From Firmicutes bacterium UBA5201 (GTDB lineage Bacteria > Bacillota > Clostridia > Peptostreptococcales > Acidaminobacteraceae), in contig DHVT01000022.1 in the NCBI GenBank assembly GCA_002412775.1, forward strand, positions 5,450 through 69,449: a stretch of 64,000 bases of DNA, written 5' to 3'. Under the pieces are notes generated by a model. That model was not told where the DNA came from. It saw only the letters and a program-made list of their open reading frames with translations, and ran no database searches. How positions within the stretch are numbered: the first letter of the stretch is position 1; every line of letters starts with the position of its first letter. A program made the position numbers and the translations under genes. Positions 1 through 7,395 of this stretch are shown here, one piece after another.

Positions 1-260
1 TAGTAGTCTCAGACTTGCCGGATGACATCGGTCATCTGAAGCCACCGGAAATCCTATCCTATGACCTGGGCAAAATGAATGAGCCACTGACCGGCGATCT
101 GAAAACGATGCTGGAAACCGTAGAGAAAAAACTGATTTTAGAGGCACTTCAAAAATGCCATGGCAGCAGAACCGATGCCGCAATTCTGCTCGGAATCCAC
201 AGGACGGCACTTTACAAAAAGATGACCAAACTCGGTATCGATGCCTATGAAAGCATTTGA
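1..260 (+). CDS. Sigma-54-dependent transcriptional regulator, C-terminal end (partial)
   Basis: Only the last 85 or so residues lie in the window; the frame is open to the first bases, so the start is upstream. The first visible residues, SDLPDDI, match the end of the AAA+ domain of sigma-54 activators. The C-terminal half (TVEKKLILEALQ, then RTDAAILLGIHRTALYKKM) is a Fis-type helix-turn-helix that binds enhancer-like sites. Such proteins activate RNA polymerase carrying sigma-54 after ATP hydrolysis. The sensory and AAA+ domains are not visible, so its signal is unknown. The stop lies 34 bases before the start of the S66 peptidase gene, so the two may be co-transcribed. Family assignment is secure, target genes are not. 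Confidence 0.85.
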   Translation, partial: VVSDLPDDIGHLKPPEILSYDLGKMNEPLTGDLKTMLETVEKKLILEALQKCHGSRTDAAILLGIHRTALYKKMTKLGIDAYESI

Positions 261-294
261 CCAAACCAGCTATGTTGAAGGGAGACCACCAACC

Positions 295-1332
295 ATGATC
301 AAACCAAACCGACTCAAACCTGGAGACACCATTGCCACTGTAAGCCTATCTTGGGGTGGTGCCGGAGATGAAACATTGATTCACAGATATAAAATCGGAA
401 AAGCACGACTTGAAGAAGTGTTCGGGCTGAATGTCGTGGAAATGCCCCACACTCTGAAGGGTACAAAATTCACTTATGAACATCCCGAAAAACGGGCTGA
501 GGATTTTATGGCCGCATTCAGGGATCCCAATATAAAAGCCATCATATCCAATATAGGTGGTGATGATGCCATAAGGATGTTGCCCTACATCGATTTCGAT
601 GTCATCAGGAACAATCCGAAGATTTTCATGGGATATTCCGACACCACAATCAACCACCTGATGTGTCACAAAGCGGGACTCATGAGCTATTATGGTCCAT
701 GTGTCCTGATGGAGTTCGCAGAAAATGTCGAAATGCACGAATACACAGTGGATTCAGTCATTGAAACACTGTTCGAAACCGAGCCGATAGGCCTTGTGGA
801 ATCCAGTACAAACTGGACCTCCGAGCGTATGGAGTGGGAGAGTATCGAGAATCAAAGCATCAGAAGAACCATGACCCCGGAAAACCATGGGCATGAAACC
901 CTTCAAGGAAAAGGCATAGCGAAAGGCAGACTCATAGGAGGGTGCGTAGAAGTGCTCGATTGGGCGAGGGGAACCATTCTCTGGCCTGATATGCATCACT
1001 TCGATGAGGCCATTTTGTTCCTCGAGACCAGTGAGGAAAAACCGACACCTGATCTCCTCACATGGACACTGCGCACATTTGTCGCAACTGGAATCATCGA
1101 CAAAATAGCGGGAATTGTAGTCGGCAAGCCACTCGATGAGGCCTATTATGAAGAATACAAGGCGGTGTACCGGTCTGTGATCGGTTTTGAGGCCGGAAGA
1201 CCCGATTTGCCGATTCTATACAACTTGAACTTCGGACATACATCCCCTCAGTTCATATTGCCTTACGGCGCCATGGCAGAAATCAACTGTGAAGACGGTA
1301 CTTTTGCCATTTTGGAACCGGGAGTGGAGTAA
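295..1332 (+). CDS. S66 family peptidase (LD-carboxypeptidase / MccF-like)
   Basis: A 345-residue serine peptidase of family S66, which includes LdcA (murein tetrapeptide L,D-carboxypeptidase) and MccF (cleaves microcin C-type peptide nucleotides). The catalytic triad can be placed: Ser115 in the GYSDTT motif, Glu244 in FLETSEE and His315 in FGHTSPQ. The N-terminal segment RLKPGDTIATVSLS is typical. No signal peptide is seen, so it acts in the cytoplasm. I chose the ATG at 295 because GAAGGGAG lies about 10 bases upstream; the frame runs open back to 241 without a better site. Which substrate it uses, recycled murein peptide or a toxic peptide conjugate, cannot be told from the sequence. It begins a run of closely packed genes through 5862. 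Confidence 0.88.
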   Translation: MIKPNRLKPGDTIATVSLSWGGAGDETLIHRYKIGKARLEEVFGLNVVEMPHTLKGTKFTYEHPEKRAEDFMAAFRDPNIKAIISNIGGDDAIRMLPYIDFDVIRNNPKIFMGYSDTTINHLMCHKAGLMSYYGPCVLMEFAENVEMHEYTVDSVIETLFETEPIGLVESSTNWTSERMEWESIENQSIRRTMTPENHGHETLQGKGIAKGRLIGGCVEVLDWARGTILWPDMHHFDEAILFLETSEEKPTPDLLTWTLRTFVATGIIDKIAGIVVGKPLDEAYYEEYKAVYRSVIGFEAGRPDLPILYNLNFGHTSPQFILPYGAMAEINCEDGTFAILEPGVE

Positions 1333-1334
1333 AC

Positions 1335-1916
1335 ATGAGAGCTTTCGTCGGTATAGAGTTCAGTCCGGAAATCAAAGAAGAGATTCATGAAATTCAGAAA
1401 AAATTGAAACCCTTTGCAAAAAGTGGCCGGTGGAAACATGAGGACAATTTTCATTTGACCCTGAAATTCCTTGGAGAAATCGATGAGCAGCAAGCGATTG
1501 CGATCAACGGACTTCTTGCGCACATAGCACCAACGCACAAGGCGTTCACCTTTGGAATTGAAAAACTCGGCACATTTGGCCAGAGCACGCTCAATCCCCT
1601 TACGGGATGTTTGGCCATCAGAGTCCTATGGATGGGAACCGAAGGTGGGGAGAAGGCGCTGCGCGCACTTCAAAGCGACATTGAAGTAAAGCTGGAGGCA
1701 TTGGGCTTTCCACGGGATCCAAGAGGCTACAACCCACACGTCACCTTAGGACAGAACCTTAAAATCAAATGTGAAGTTGAAGAAATGGAAAGAGCAGTGG
1801 TCCCGATTACCCGTAAAGTGGAAGTCAAGTCGATACACCTGTTCAAAAGTGAGTCTAAAGACGGCAACCGCATATACAGGCCCGTATCTGGCCATAAATT
1901 GCAACAAGGGGGATAG
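1335..1916 (+). CDS. thpR: RNA 2',3'-cyclic phosphodiesterase (2H phosphoesterase)
   Basis: A 193-residue 2H phosphoesterase of the ThpR/LigT family, which opens 2',3'-cyclic phosphates on RNA ends. Both HxT catalytic motifs are present: His40-Leu-Thr42 in FHLTLKFLG and His135-Val-Thr137 in PHVTLGQ. The N-terminus MRAFVGIEF is characteristic of the family, and the length is normal. The start follows the upstream stop by two bases, so translation is probably coupled. Its biological role in bacteria is not well known; nothing in the neighbouring molybdate transporter genes explains it. Confidence 0.88.
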   Translation: MRAFVGIEFSPEIKEEIHEIQKKLKPFAKSGRWKHEDNFHLTLKFLGEIDEQQAIAINGLLAHIAPTHKAFTFGIEKLGTFGQSTLNPLTGCLAIRVLWMGTEGGEKALRALQSDIEVKLEALGFPRDPRGYNPHVTLGQNLKIKCEVEEMERAVVPITRKVEVKSIHLFKSESKDGNRIYRPVSGHKLQQGG

Positions 1917-1920
1917 CATC

Positions 1921-2688
1921 ATGAAAAATTTGATTTTAATTCTCCTGCTCACCATCTTGATGATGGGATGCGAGGCATCAGGGGATCGAGACACTATAGA
2001 AATTACAGTCTCCGCTGCGGCAAGTCTGAAAGACCCACTGGCTGAAATTGTAGAGACCTATGAACAGGAAAACCTGGACGTGAAAATCACCTTGAATATG
2101 GCCGGTTCCGGAACACTCGCTATGCAAATCGAAAATGGCGCCGAAGTCGACTTGTTCATTTCGGCAGCCGATAGCTGGATGAATGGTCTGAATGAAAAGG
2201 GGCTGATTGTCTCAGAGACGGTGGTGCCGCTCTTAAGCACGCGTATGGTCATAGTCGTTCCCGAGACCTCAAAGTATAATGAAAATGATATCACGACGTT
2301 GTTTGAAGATAGAACCGCCAAAATAGTGATCGGTGAACCCTCAAGTGTCCCCGCCGGCAAATACGCCATGGAATGGGTCGAATCTATGGGCATGACCCAA
2401 ACAGTAAACAAGCAACTGGTGTATGGAAAAGATGCGAAAGAAGTACTTTCATGGGTTGAAACCGGCAATGCCGACGCGGGAATCGTATACTTTACCGATG
2501 CCATAGCATCCAAAAAAGTGAGAGTCGTAAGAACTTCCACTTTAGGGGATCATACAGAAGTGAATTATCCCGCCGCAGTCGTCAAATCATCGAAGCATAT
2601 TGATGAAGCAATAGCATTCCTGAACTATATGATCGATTCTGAAGTGTTTGAAACACACGGGTTCACGAAAATAAAGCGAGAGGAATGA
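1921..2688 (+). CDS. modA: Molybdate ABC transporter, substrate-binding lipoprotein ModA
   Basis: A 255-residue periplasmic-type binding protein anchored as a lipoprotein: the start MKNLILILLLTILMMGC carries a lipobox with Cys17. Family features include VSAAASLKDPL near the mature N-terminus, NMAGSGTLAMQIENGAEVDLFISA in two adjacent parts, and GNADAGIVYFTDA near the C-terminus, all typical of ModA, which binds molybdate or tungstate. The ATG at 1921 is preceded by GGGGGAT and fits the signal peptide; the frame extends upstream but that part overlaps thpR and does not look like a signal sequence. The next gene, modB, overlaps its stop, as expected for one transport operon. Confidence 0.93.
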   Translation: MKNLILILLLTILMMGCEASGDRDTIEITVSAAASLKDPLAEIVETYEQENLDVKITLNMAGSGTLAMQIENGAEVDLFISAADSWMNGLNEKGLIVSETVVPLLSTRMVIVVPETSKYNENDITTLFEDRTAKIVIGEPSSVPAGKYAMEWVESMGMTQTVNKQLVYGKDAKEVLSWVETGNADAGIVYFTDAIASKKVRVVRTSTLGDHTEVNYPAAVVKSSKHIDEAIAFLNYMIDSEVFETHGFTKIKREE

Positions 2689-3350
2689 TGGATATGGATT
2701 TATCGCCTTTATGGATTTCACTAAAAGTCGCACTGTTTTCCACAATAATCACCTTCACGCTTGGAATTCTGTCCGCATGGTTCATGACGAACTATCGGGG
2801 GAAAGGTGCGGCGCTGATCGATGGTCTGATGACCTTGCCCATGGTATTGCCTCCGACTTTGGTGGGATTCATTCTGCTCTGGATCATAGGGGTGAATGGG
2901 CCGATTGGCAAATTGCTTGGACTATGGGATATAAAAATCGTATTCACATGGTTCGCTGCAGTATTGGCTTCAGTCGTTGTATCCTTTCCACTCATGTACA
3001 GAACGAGCAGAGGCGCATTTGATCAAATCAATATGGATTTGATCCATGCCGCAAGAACACTCGGATCAACTGAAAAAGAGGTTTTTTTGAGAATTGTCGT
3101 ACCGCTTGCATGGCCAGGAATCGCCGCTGCCACCGCGCTCGCTTTCTCGAGGGCACTCGGAGAATTTGGTGCGACACTTATGGTTGCGGGAAGTATTCCA
3201 GGCAAGACGGAAACGATTCCCATCGCCATTTATTTTGCCACACAAGGCGGCGATTATAAACGCGCGGCTGTTTGGGTGATCATCGTATTTGCCATTTCAC
3301 TTGTATCCATGATGTTCATCAACAGGTATCAAAATAGAACAGTCAAATGA
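2685..3350 (+). CDS. modB: Molybdate ABC transporter permease ModB
   Basis: A 221-residue inner-membrane permease with about five membrane segments. The EAA loop is visible as DLIHAARTLGSTEKEVFLRI, followed by ALGEFGATLMVAGSIPGKT, a hallmark of ModB-type permeases. It forms the channel for molybdate with the ModA and ModC neighbours. The start overlaps the modA stop as ATGA, which implies coupled translation. Confidence 0.93.
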   Translation: MMDMDLSPLWISLKVALFSTIITFTLGILSAWFMTNYRGKGAALIDGLMTLPMVLPPTLVGFILLWIIGVNGPIGKLLGLWDIKIVFTWFAAVLASVVVSFPLMYRTSRGAFDQINMDLIHAARTLGSTEKEVFLRIVVPLAWPGIAAATALAFSRALGEFGATLMVAGSIPGKTETIPIAIYFATQGGDYKRAAVWVIIVFAISLVSMMFINRYQNRTVK

Positions 3351-3366
3351 CTAAGAGGTGAGAAGG

Positions 3367-4425
3367 ATGTCCATATCAGTGAGTGTCAAAAAGAAACTGG
3401 AAACATTTGAACTCGATGTCCATTTTTCCAGTCATGAGAAAATCGTCGGATTGCTTGGCGCGTCAGGTGCAGGGAAAAGCATGCTCCTAAAGACAATCGC
3501 CGGACTTTTCGAACCCGAGAGCGGCAAAATTGTCGTGGATGACGTTGTGTATTTCGATTCAAGTTCGGGCATTTCTTTGCAGCCAAGACAAAGAAAGGCT
3601 GGTGTGGTATTCCAGCACTATGCCCTATTCCCTCATATGACAGTAGCGGAAAACATCGCATTTTCACTTGACCCCAAAAAATCAAAAGAGAGCATGGATA
3701 AAGTGGATCGGCTGATTCACGATTTCCATCTCGAAGCCCTAAAAGACCACAGACCTTCCAAGCTTTCCGGGGGACAGCAACAAAGGGTGGCACTCGCCAG
3801 AGCGCTGGCTATGGAACCCAAGGTGCTCCTTTTGGATGAGCCGTTTTCCGCTCTCGACATACATCTCAAAGCACAATTGATCAAAGAAATGAAAAATGCA
3901 CTCTCGGATTACTCAGGGCATGTGGTCTATGTGACGCACAACATGGATGAAGCCTTTCAGTTGTGTGGCCATGTGGTGGTGCTCGACAAGGGACAGATGA
4001 TTTCAAGTGGCCTCAAGGAAGAGATTTTTCTAAAACCCTGCAACATGCAAACCGCCAGAATCATTGGTATGAAGAATCTCGCCCCTGCAAAACTGGTGGG
4101 GCCAAATCTGCTCATGGTCCCTGAATGGGGGATCATGCTTCAGTACAGTGAAGATGTGATTGCCACAGAAGGCTTTGTAGGCATTCATGCTTACCACATC
4201 AAATTGAACGAAAATTGCATATCGGAAAATATGTTTGAATGCACCATTGTGGATCTGGTCATCAACCCCAATTACCACACCTTTTACCTTAAATTTGCCG
4301 GTGAACCGGAAAGCATCGATGATTATCATATTCAGATGGATGTGCCGGCTGAGGACGCCCTGCAAATTGAAAACAAGAAAACCGTCAAAATATGTATTCC
4401 TGAGGAGTACATCTATTACAGCTGA
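3367..4425 (+). CDS. modC: Molybdate ABC transporter ATP-binding protein ModC
   Basis: A 352-residue ABC ATPase. Walker A is GASGAGKS at residues 31-38; the signature LSGGQQQRVALARAL and Walker B KVLLLDEPFSALD follow. About 120 residues after the ATPase core form a C-terminal domain, where ModC proteins carry a TOBE/Mop oxyanion-binding domain; the match of this part is loose, so a regulatory role is inferred. I chose the ATG at 3367 because AGGTGAGAAGG sits just upstream; a GTG at 3358 lies inside that binding site. With modA and modB it makes a complete molybdate importer, so the cell likely has molybdo- or tungstoenzymes. Confidence 0.92.
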   Translation: MSISVSVKKKLETFELDVHFSSHEKIVGLLGASGAGKSMLLKTIAGLFEPESGKIVVDDVVYFDSSSGISLQPRQRKAGVVFQHYALFPHMTVAENIAFSLDPKKSKESMDKVDRLIHDFHLEALKDHRPSKLSGGQQQRVALARALAMEPKVLLLDEPFSALDIHLKAQLIKEMKNALSDYSGHVVYVTHNMDEAFQLCGHVVVLDKGQMISSGLKEEIFLKPCNMQTARIIGMKNLAPAKLVGPNLLMVPEWGIMLQYSEDVIATEGFVGIHAYHIKLNENCISENMFECTIVDLVINPNYHTFYLKFAGEPESIDDYHIQMDVPAEDALQIENKKTVKICIPEEYIYYS

Positions 4426-4439
4426 TTAGGAGGCCAGAT

Positions 4440-5162
4440 ATGTCTTATAAAATCCTAGATTTGAAATTTGAACAAAACGGTGTGCGACTCACCATCAATC
4501 CTGTAGTGATTTATGATGAAAACGAGATGGTCCTGGTAGACTGCGGTCATCCGGATGCGCTGCCAAAACTGGAAACGCTTCTGAAAAAAGAAGGTCTTGA
4601 TATGGCAAATCTCACAAAGGTCATCATCACCCACCATGATCACGATCACATGGGTGCGCTCGCATCCATTGTACGCAAATATCCAAACGTGAAAGTGATG
4701 GCATCGCACATTGATTCGCCTCATATCGAAGGGAAGTCGAAATCACTTCGGCTTGTTCAGGCGGAGGCGATATATGATGCTCTCCCCGAAGAACAAAAGG
4801 AAGGGGCGAAGCAGTTCCAAAACTACCTTGAGAGCATCGAACCCACAAAAGTGGATATCAGACTCAAAGACGGAGACCGATTCGATTGCTGCGGAGGTTA
4901 TGAAATCATATCGACACCCGGACACATGCCGGGTCACATCTCAGTCTATCTGATGGACAGCAAGACCTTGATTGCGGGTGACGCACTAGTGGTACAAAAG
5001 GGTGAACTGGAGATCGCAAATCCCCAGTATTCGCTGGACATAAAAGGCACAAAGACAACCGCCAAAAAACTTGCATATATGGCAATTGACAGAGTGATTT
5101 GTTATCATGGCGGGCTTTATGAGGGTGACGTCAAGAAGGCACTCACCAAAATGAGCCGATAG
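4440..5162 (+). CDS. Metallo-beta-lactamase-fold hydrolase
   Basis: A 240-residue MBL-fold protein. The metal-binding motif is THHDHDHMG (His65, His66-Asp67-His68-Asp69-His70 region), and later ligands are in STPGHMPGH, LIAGDAL and CYHGG. Proteins of this shape include glyoxalase-II-like thiolesterases, lactonases and other hydrolases; the sequence does not decide which. AGGAGG precedes the ATG. It follows modC by 14 bases and probably belongs to the same transcript. Confidence 0.85.
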   Translation: MSYKILDLKFEQNGVRLTINPVVIYDENEMVLVDCGHPDALPKLETLLKKEGLDMANLTKVIITHHDHDHMGALASIVRKYPNVKVMASHIDSPHIEGKSKSLRLVQAEAIYDALPEEQKEGAKQFQNYLESIEPTKVDIRLKDGDRFDCCGGYEIISTPGHMPGHISVYLMDSKTLIAGDALVVQKGELEIANPQYSLDIKGTKTTAKKLAYMAIDRVICYHGGLYEGDVKKALTKMSR

Positions 5163-5172
5163 GAGGTGCGCT

Positions 5173-5862
5173 TTGGCGACTTTGATATGGGATTTCGATG
5201 AAACATTGGCTTATAGGGATGGCAAATGGACCAGGTCAATGTATGAAATATTGGTGAGAAACGGTTATGAGCATTTATCTGAAGATGAGGTCAGACCCTA
5301 TTTTAAATCAGGTCTGCCTTGGCATCGGAGCAATGAGGCACACATGGACTATTTTGTTGATGAGGATTGGTGGACCCACATCACTGAAGTCATCAGACTG
5401 AAACTCACCCAACTCGGTTTTGATGAGCATCAGTCAAGGCGCCTATCTGGTCAGTTCAGAGCGGAATATCTGGATCTTTCAAAGTGGCATCTGTATGAAG
5501 ATACACTGGAGGCTTTGGAGTTTTCAGTGAGCGAAGGCCATGTGAATATCATCCTGTCCAACCACGTTCCAGAACTGAAAGACATAGTGCGAAACTTGGG
5601 GATCGACAAATATTTTCAAGCGATCATCACCTCGGCCGATGTAGGATATGACAAACCACATCCAGCAATTTATGAAGAAGCGCTTGGACATGTGGAAAAA
5701 GGTTCGCGGGTCTATATGATCGGTGACAGTTACAAAGCCGATGTCCTGGGCGCCATGGCTATGGGGATCGACGCCATTTGGGTGAGGCAGGAGAACCTGA
5801 CCGATTTCGTTAGACATTGTGAAGGTTTAAACGGGATTTGGCAATTCGTCGATAAGCGATAG
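5173..5862 (+). CDS. HAD-superfamily hydrolase
   Basis: A 229-residue haloacid-dehalogenase-like phosphatase. Motif I is DFDET (Asp7, Asp9), motif II is the ILSNH segment, motif III is the Lys in GYDKPHPAIY, and motif IV is MIGDSYKADVLGA. The helical cap between motifs I and II fits subfamily IA phosphatases. The start is TTG, supported by AGGAGGTG a few bases upstream and by the motif I position at the very N-terminus. It is the last gene of the run that starts at 295. The substrate is unknown. Confidence 0.85.
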   Translation: MATLIWDFDETLAYRDGKWTRSMYEILVRNGYEHLSEDEVRPYFKSGLPWHRSNEAHMDYFVDEDWWTHITEVIRLKLTQLGFDEHQSRRLSGQFRAEYLDLSKWHLYEDTLEALEFSVSEGHVNIILSNHVPELKDIVRNLGIDKYFQAIITSADVGYDKPHPAIYEEALGHVEKGSRVYMIGDSYKADVLGAMAMGIDAIWVRQENLTDFVRHCEGLNGIWQFVDKR

Positions 5863-5991
5863 AAAAAACTTGAAACTTAAGTGGAATTGGCATAGACTAT
5901 TGATATATATAGTGTAGTATAGACAACTCATGCAAAATAATTTTTATACTAATTGTTGGACTTAAGAAGAACTTTACGTTGGTCTTTAAGT

Positions 5992-6040
5992 AAAACAAAC
6001 AAAATAACATGGAATTATTTTGTTTGTTTTGTTTTTTTTT
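5992..6040 (+). terminator. Rho-independent terminator
   Basis: A perfect 16-bp inverted repeat (5992-6007 with 6015-6030, loop of seven) is followed by nine Ts. The stem is very AT-rich but long. It ends 30 bases before the next start, so it either closes the mod-HAD transcript or acts in the leader of the MpsC-like gene. Confidence 0.75.
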
Positions 6041-6070
6041 GACACTTCATTTTTCGGGAGGCTTTGACGG

Positions 6071-6409
6071 ATGTACACGGAACAAGATAAAAGAGACTTT
6101 TTAAAAGCATTCACCAGGATCCTCAAAGAAATGAAGGGGAGAGGACCCAACAATATTTTCATAAAATATCTATCCGGTGAGTTGCATGTCGTCATTCAAG
6201 GCATAGTGACCGATTATGAAAAGTATCTCGTAGATGGATTCGGTGATGAAGCCTATGAAACACTTACATATTATTATGAAAAAGACACTCAAAACATAGA
6301 AAAAAGATTTTTGGAATTATTGGAAGGCAAATACAGTTTTGAACTATATGAACTCGAGATGGACTGGATTTCGGATGTTTTTGTTTACAAGTTCAAAATC
6401 AGCAGTTGA
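6071..6409 (+). CDS. MpsC-like protein (DUF2294 family)
   Basis: A 112-residue protein that resembles the DUF2294/MpsC family: an N-terminal helix, then KGRGPNNIFIKYL (GRGP at residues 23-26), a beta segment GELHVVIQG and a stretch TDYEKYLVDGFGDEAYE. MpsC in Staphylococcus is linked to a membrane-potential-generating sodium/bicarbonate system, but most members have no known role. No membrane segment is seen. GGGAGG lies upstream of the ATG. It precedes two signalling genes by a short gap (13-20 bases) and is probably co-expressed with them. Family assignment rests on my recognition of the GRGP region. Confidence 0.65.
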   Translation: MYTEQDKRDFLKAFTRILKEMKGRGPNNIFIKYLSGELHVVIQGIVTDYEKYLVDGFGDEAYETLTYYYEKDTQNIEKRFLELLEGKYSFELYELEMDWISDVFVYKFKISS

Positions 6410-6428
6410 TGATTGAAGGAGAATGCGT

Positions 6429-7394
6429 ATGAAATCACTAGAGTTTTCGGATGCGTTACAAAGTGGACAACTGTCAGAGGAATTTCAATATTTGCTGGAT
6501 AAAAACCCTTTGGGGATTTTGTTTTTGGATCGGAATTATGAGATTGCCTATACCAACGAGCAACTGGATGCCTATTTTTTAAATGATCTGGATTTGTCAT
6601 CAAAGAAATTTGGGAACATGTTTCATTGTGAGTTTGTAGCAAACAGCGGTGAACTTTGTGGTTCCACCAAACAATGCGGGAATTGCAAAATGAGAAATTC
6701 TGCGGTGAAGTCAAAAGAGAATGGCATCACGATCAAAAATGTTAGAGTCAAACGGTCTTTCAATGTTCGAAACACTCGAGCCACCAAGTGGCTGGATATG
6801 ACGTTCGCACCTATGAGGATTGGTAAAAATGAATTCACATGGGTGAGTATTCTGGACCTTACTCAACTTATGCACGCCAAATATTCCAAAGATCATGACC
6901 TAAAGGAAACAGATGAGGATTTTGCGTTATCGAAAGATTTTTTCCATGAAAATGTCATTAAAAGTCTAGCGGTGGAGTGTGATGTTGATACTGGGGTATA
7001 TATGATAATGATGTCCATCAAAGAAGAACTTAGGATCGATCATCGATTCGGTTATATCTGGAAGGATGAAATCATCAACAATTACAAGGAACAGGTGGAA
7101 AATATACTTGGTGAGTCCGGACAATTCTGCAGATACAGTCAGGATAGGTTTTTGGTATATCTGCATTGTAAACATGAGAAAGATATACAAGAGTTCATTA
7201 AAAGACAATCCGAATATAAAAGTCTGCTCTTTCATCTGAAAAACATATTCGATTTCAAAATCATGAAACTAAAAATCAATCCGGATCGCATCATGCAGCT
7301 GTCAGAAGAGAACAGACTTTATATCGAATATTTCAAAGCGATCACCAAACTGGAGCGGTCCAAAGAAAAAGAAATGATTGTAGAGGTGCTGTAA
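6429..7394 (+). CDS. PAS-domain protein with four-cysteine cluster and degenerate GGDEF-like domain
   Basis: A 321-residue cytoplasmic protein. Residues about 20-145 form a PAS domain containing a cysteine cluster (Cys67, Cys77, Cys83, Cys86) in HCEFV...LCGSTKQCGNCKMRN, a pattern seen in a subset of PAS domains and likely to bind a metal or cofactor. The C-terminal part resembles a GGDEF fold in which the signature is replaced by SQDRF (residues 237-241) in RYSQDRFLVYL, so diguanylate cyclase activity is not expected. The start at 6429 is chosen because AAGGAG is well spaced; another ATG lies two codons upstream. It runs directly into the GGDEF-EAL gene, suggesting a sensor partner for c-di-GMP signalling. 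Confidence 0.7.
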   Translation: MKSLEFSDALQSGQLSEEFQYLLDKNPLGILFLDRNYEIAYTNEQLDAYFLNDLDLSSKKFGNMFHCEFVANSGELCGSTKQCGNCKMRNSAVKSKENGITIKNVRVKRSFNVRNTRATKWLDMTFAPMRIGKNEFTWVSILDLTQLMHAKYSKDHDLKETDEDFALSKDFFHENVIKSLAVECDVDTGVYMIMMSIKEELRIDHRFGYIWKDEIINNYKEQVENILGESGQFCRYSQDRFLVYLHCKHEKDIQEFIKRQSEYKSLLFHLKNIFDFKIMKLKINPDRIMQLSEENRLYIEYFKAITKLERSKEKEMIVEVL

Positions 7395-7395
7395 G

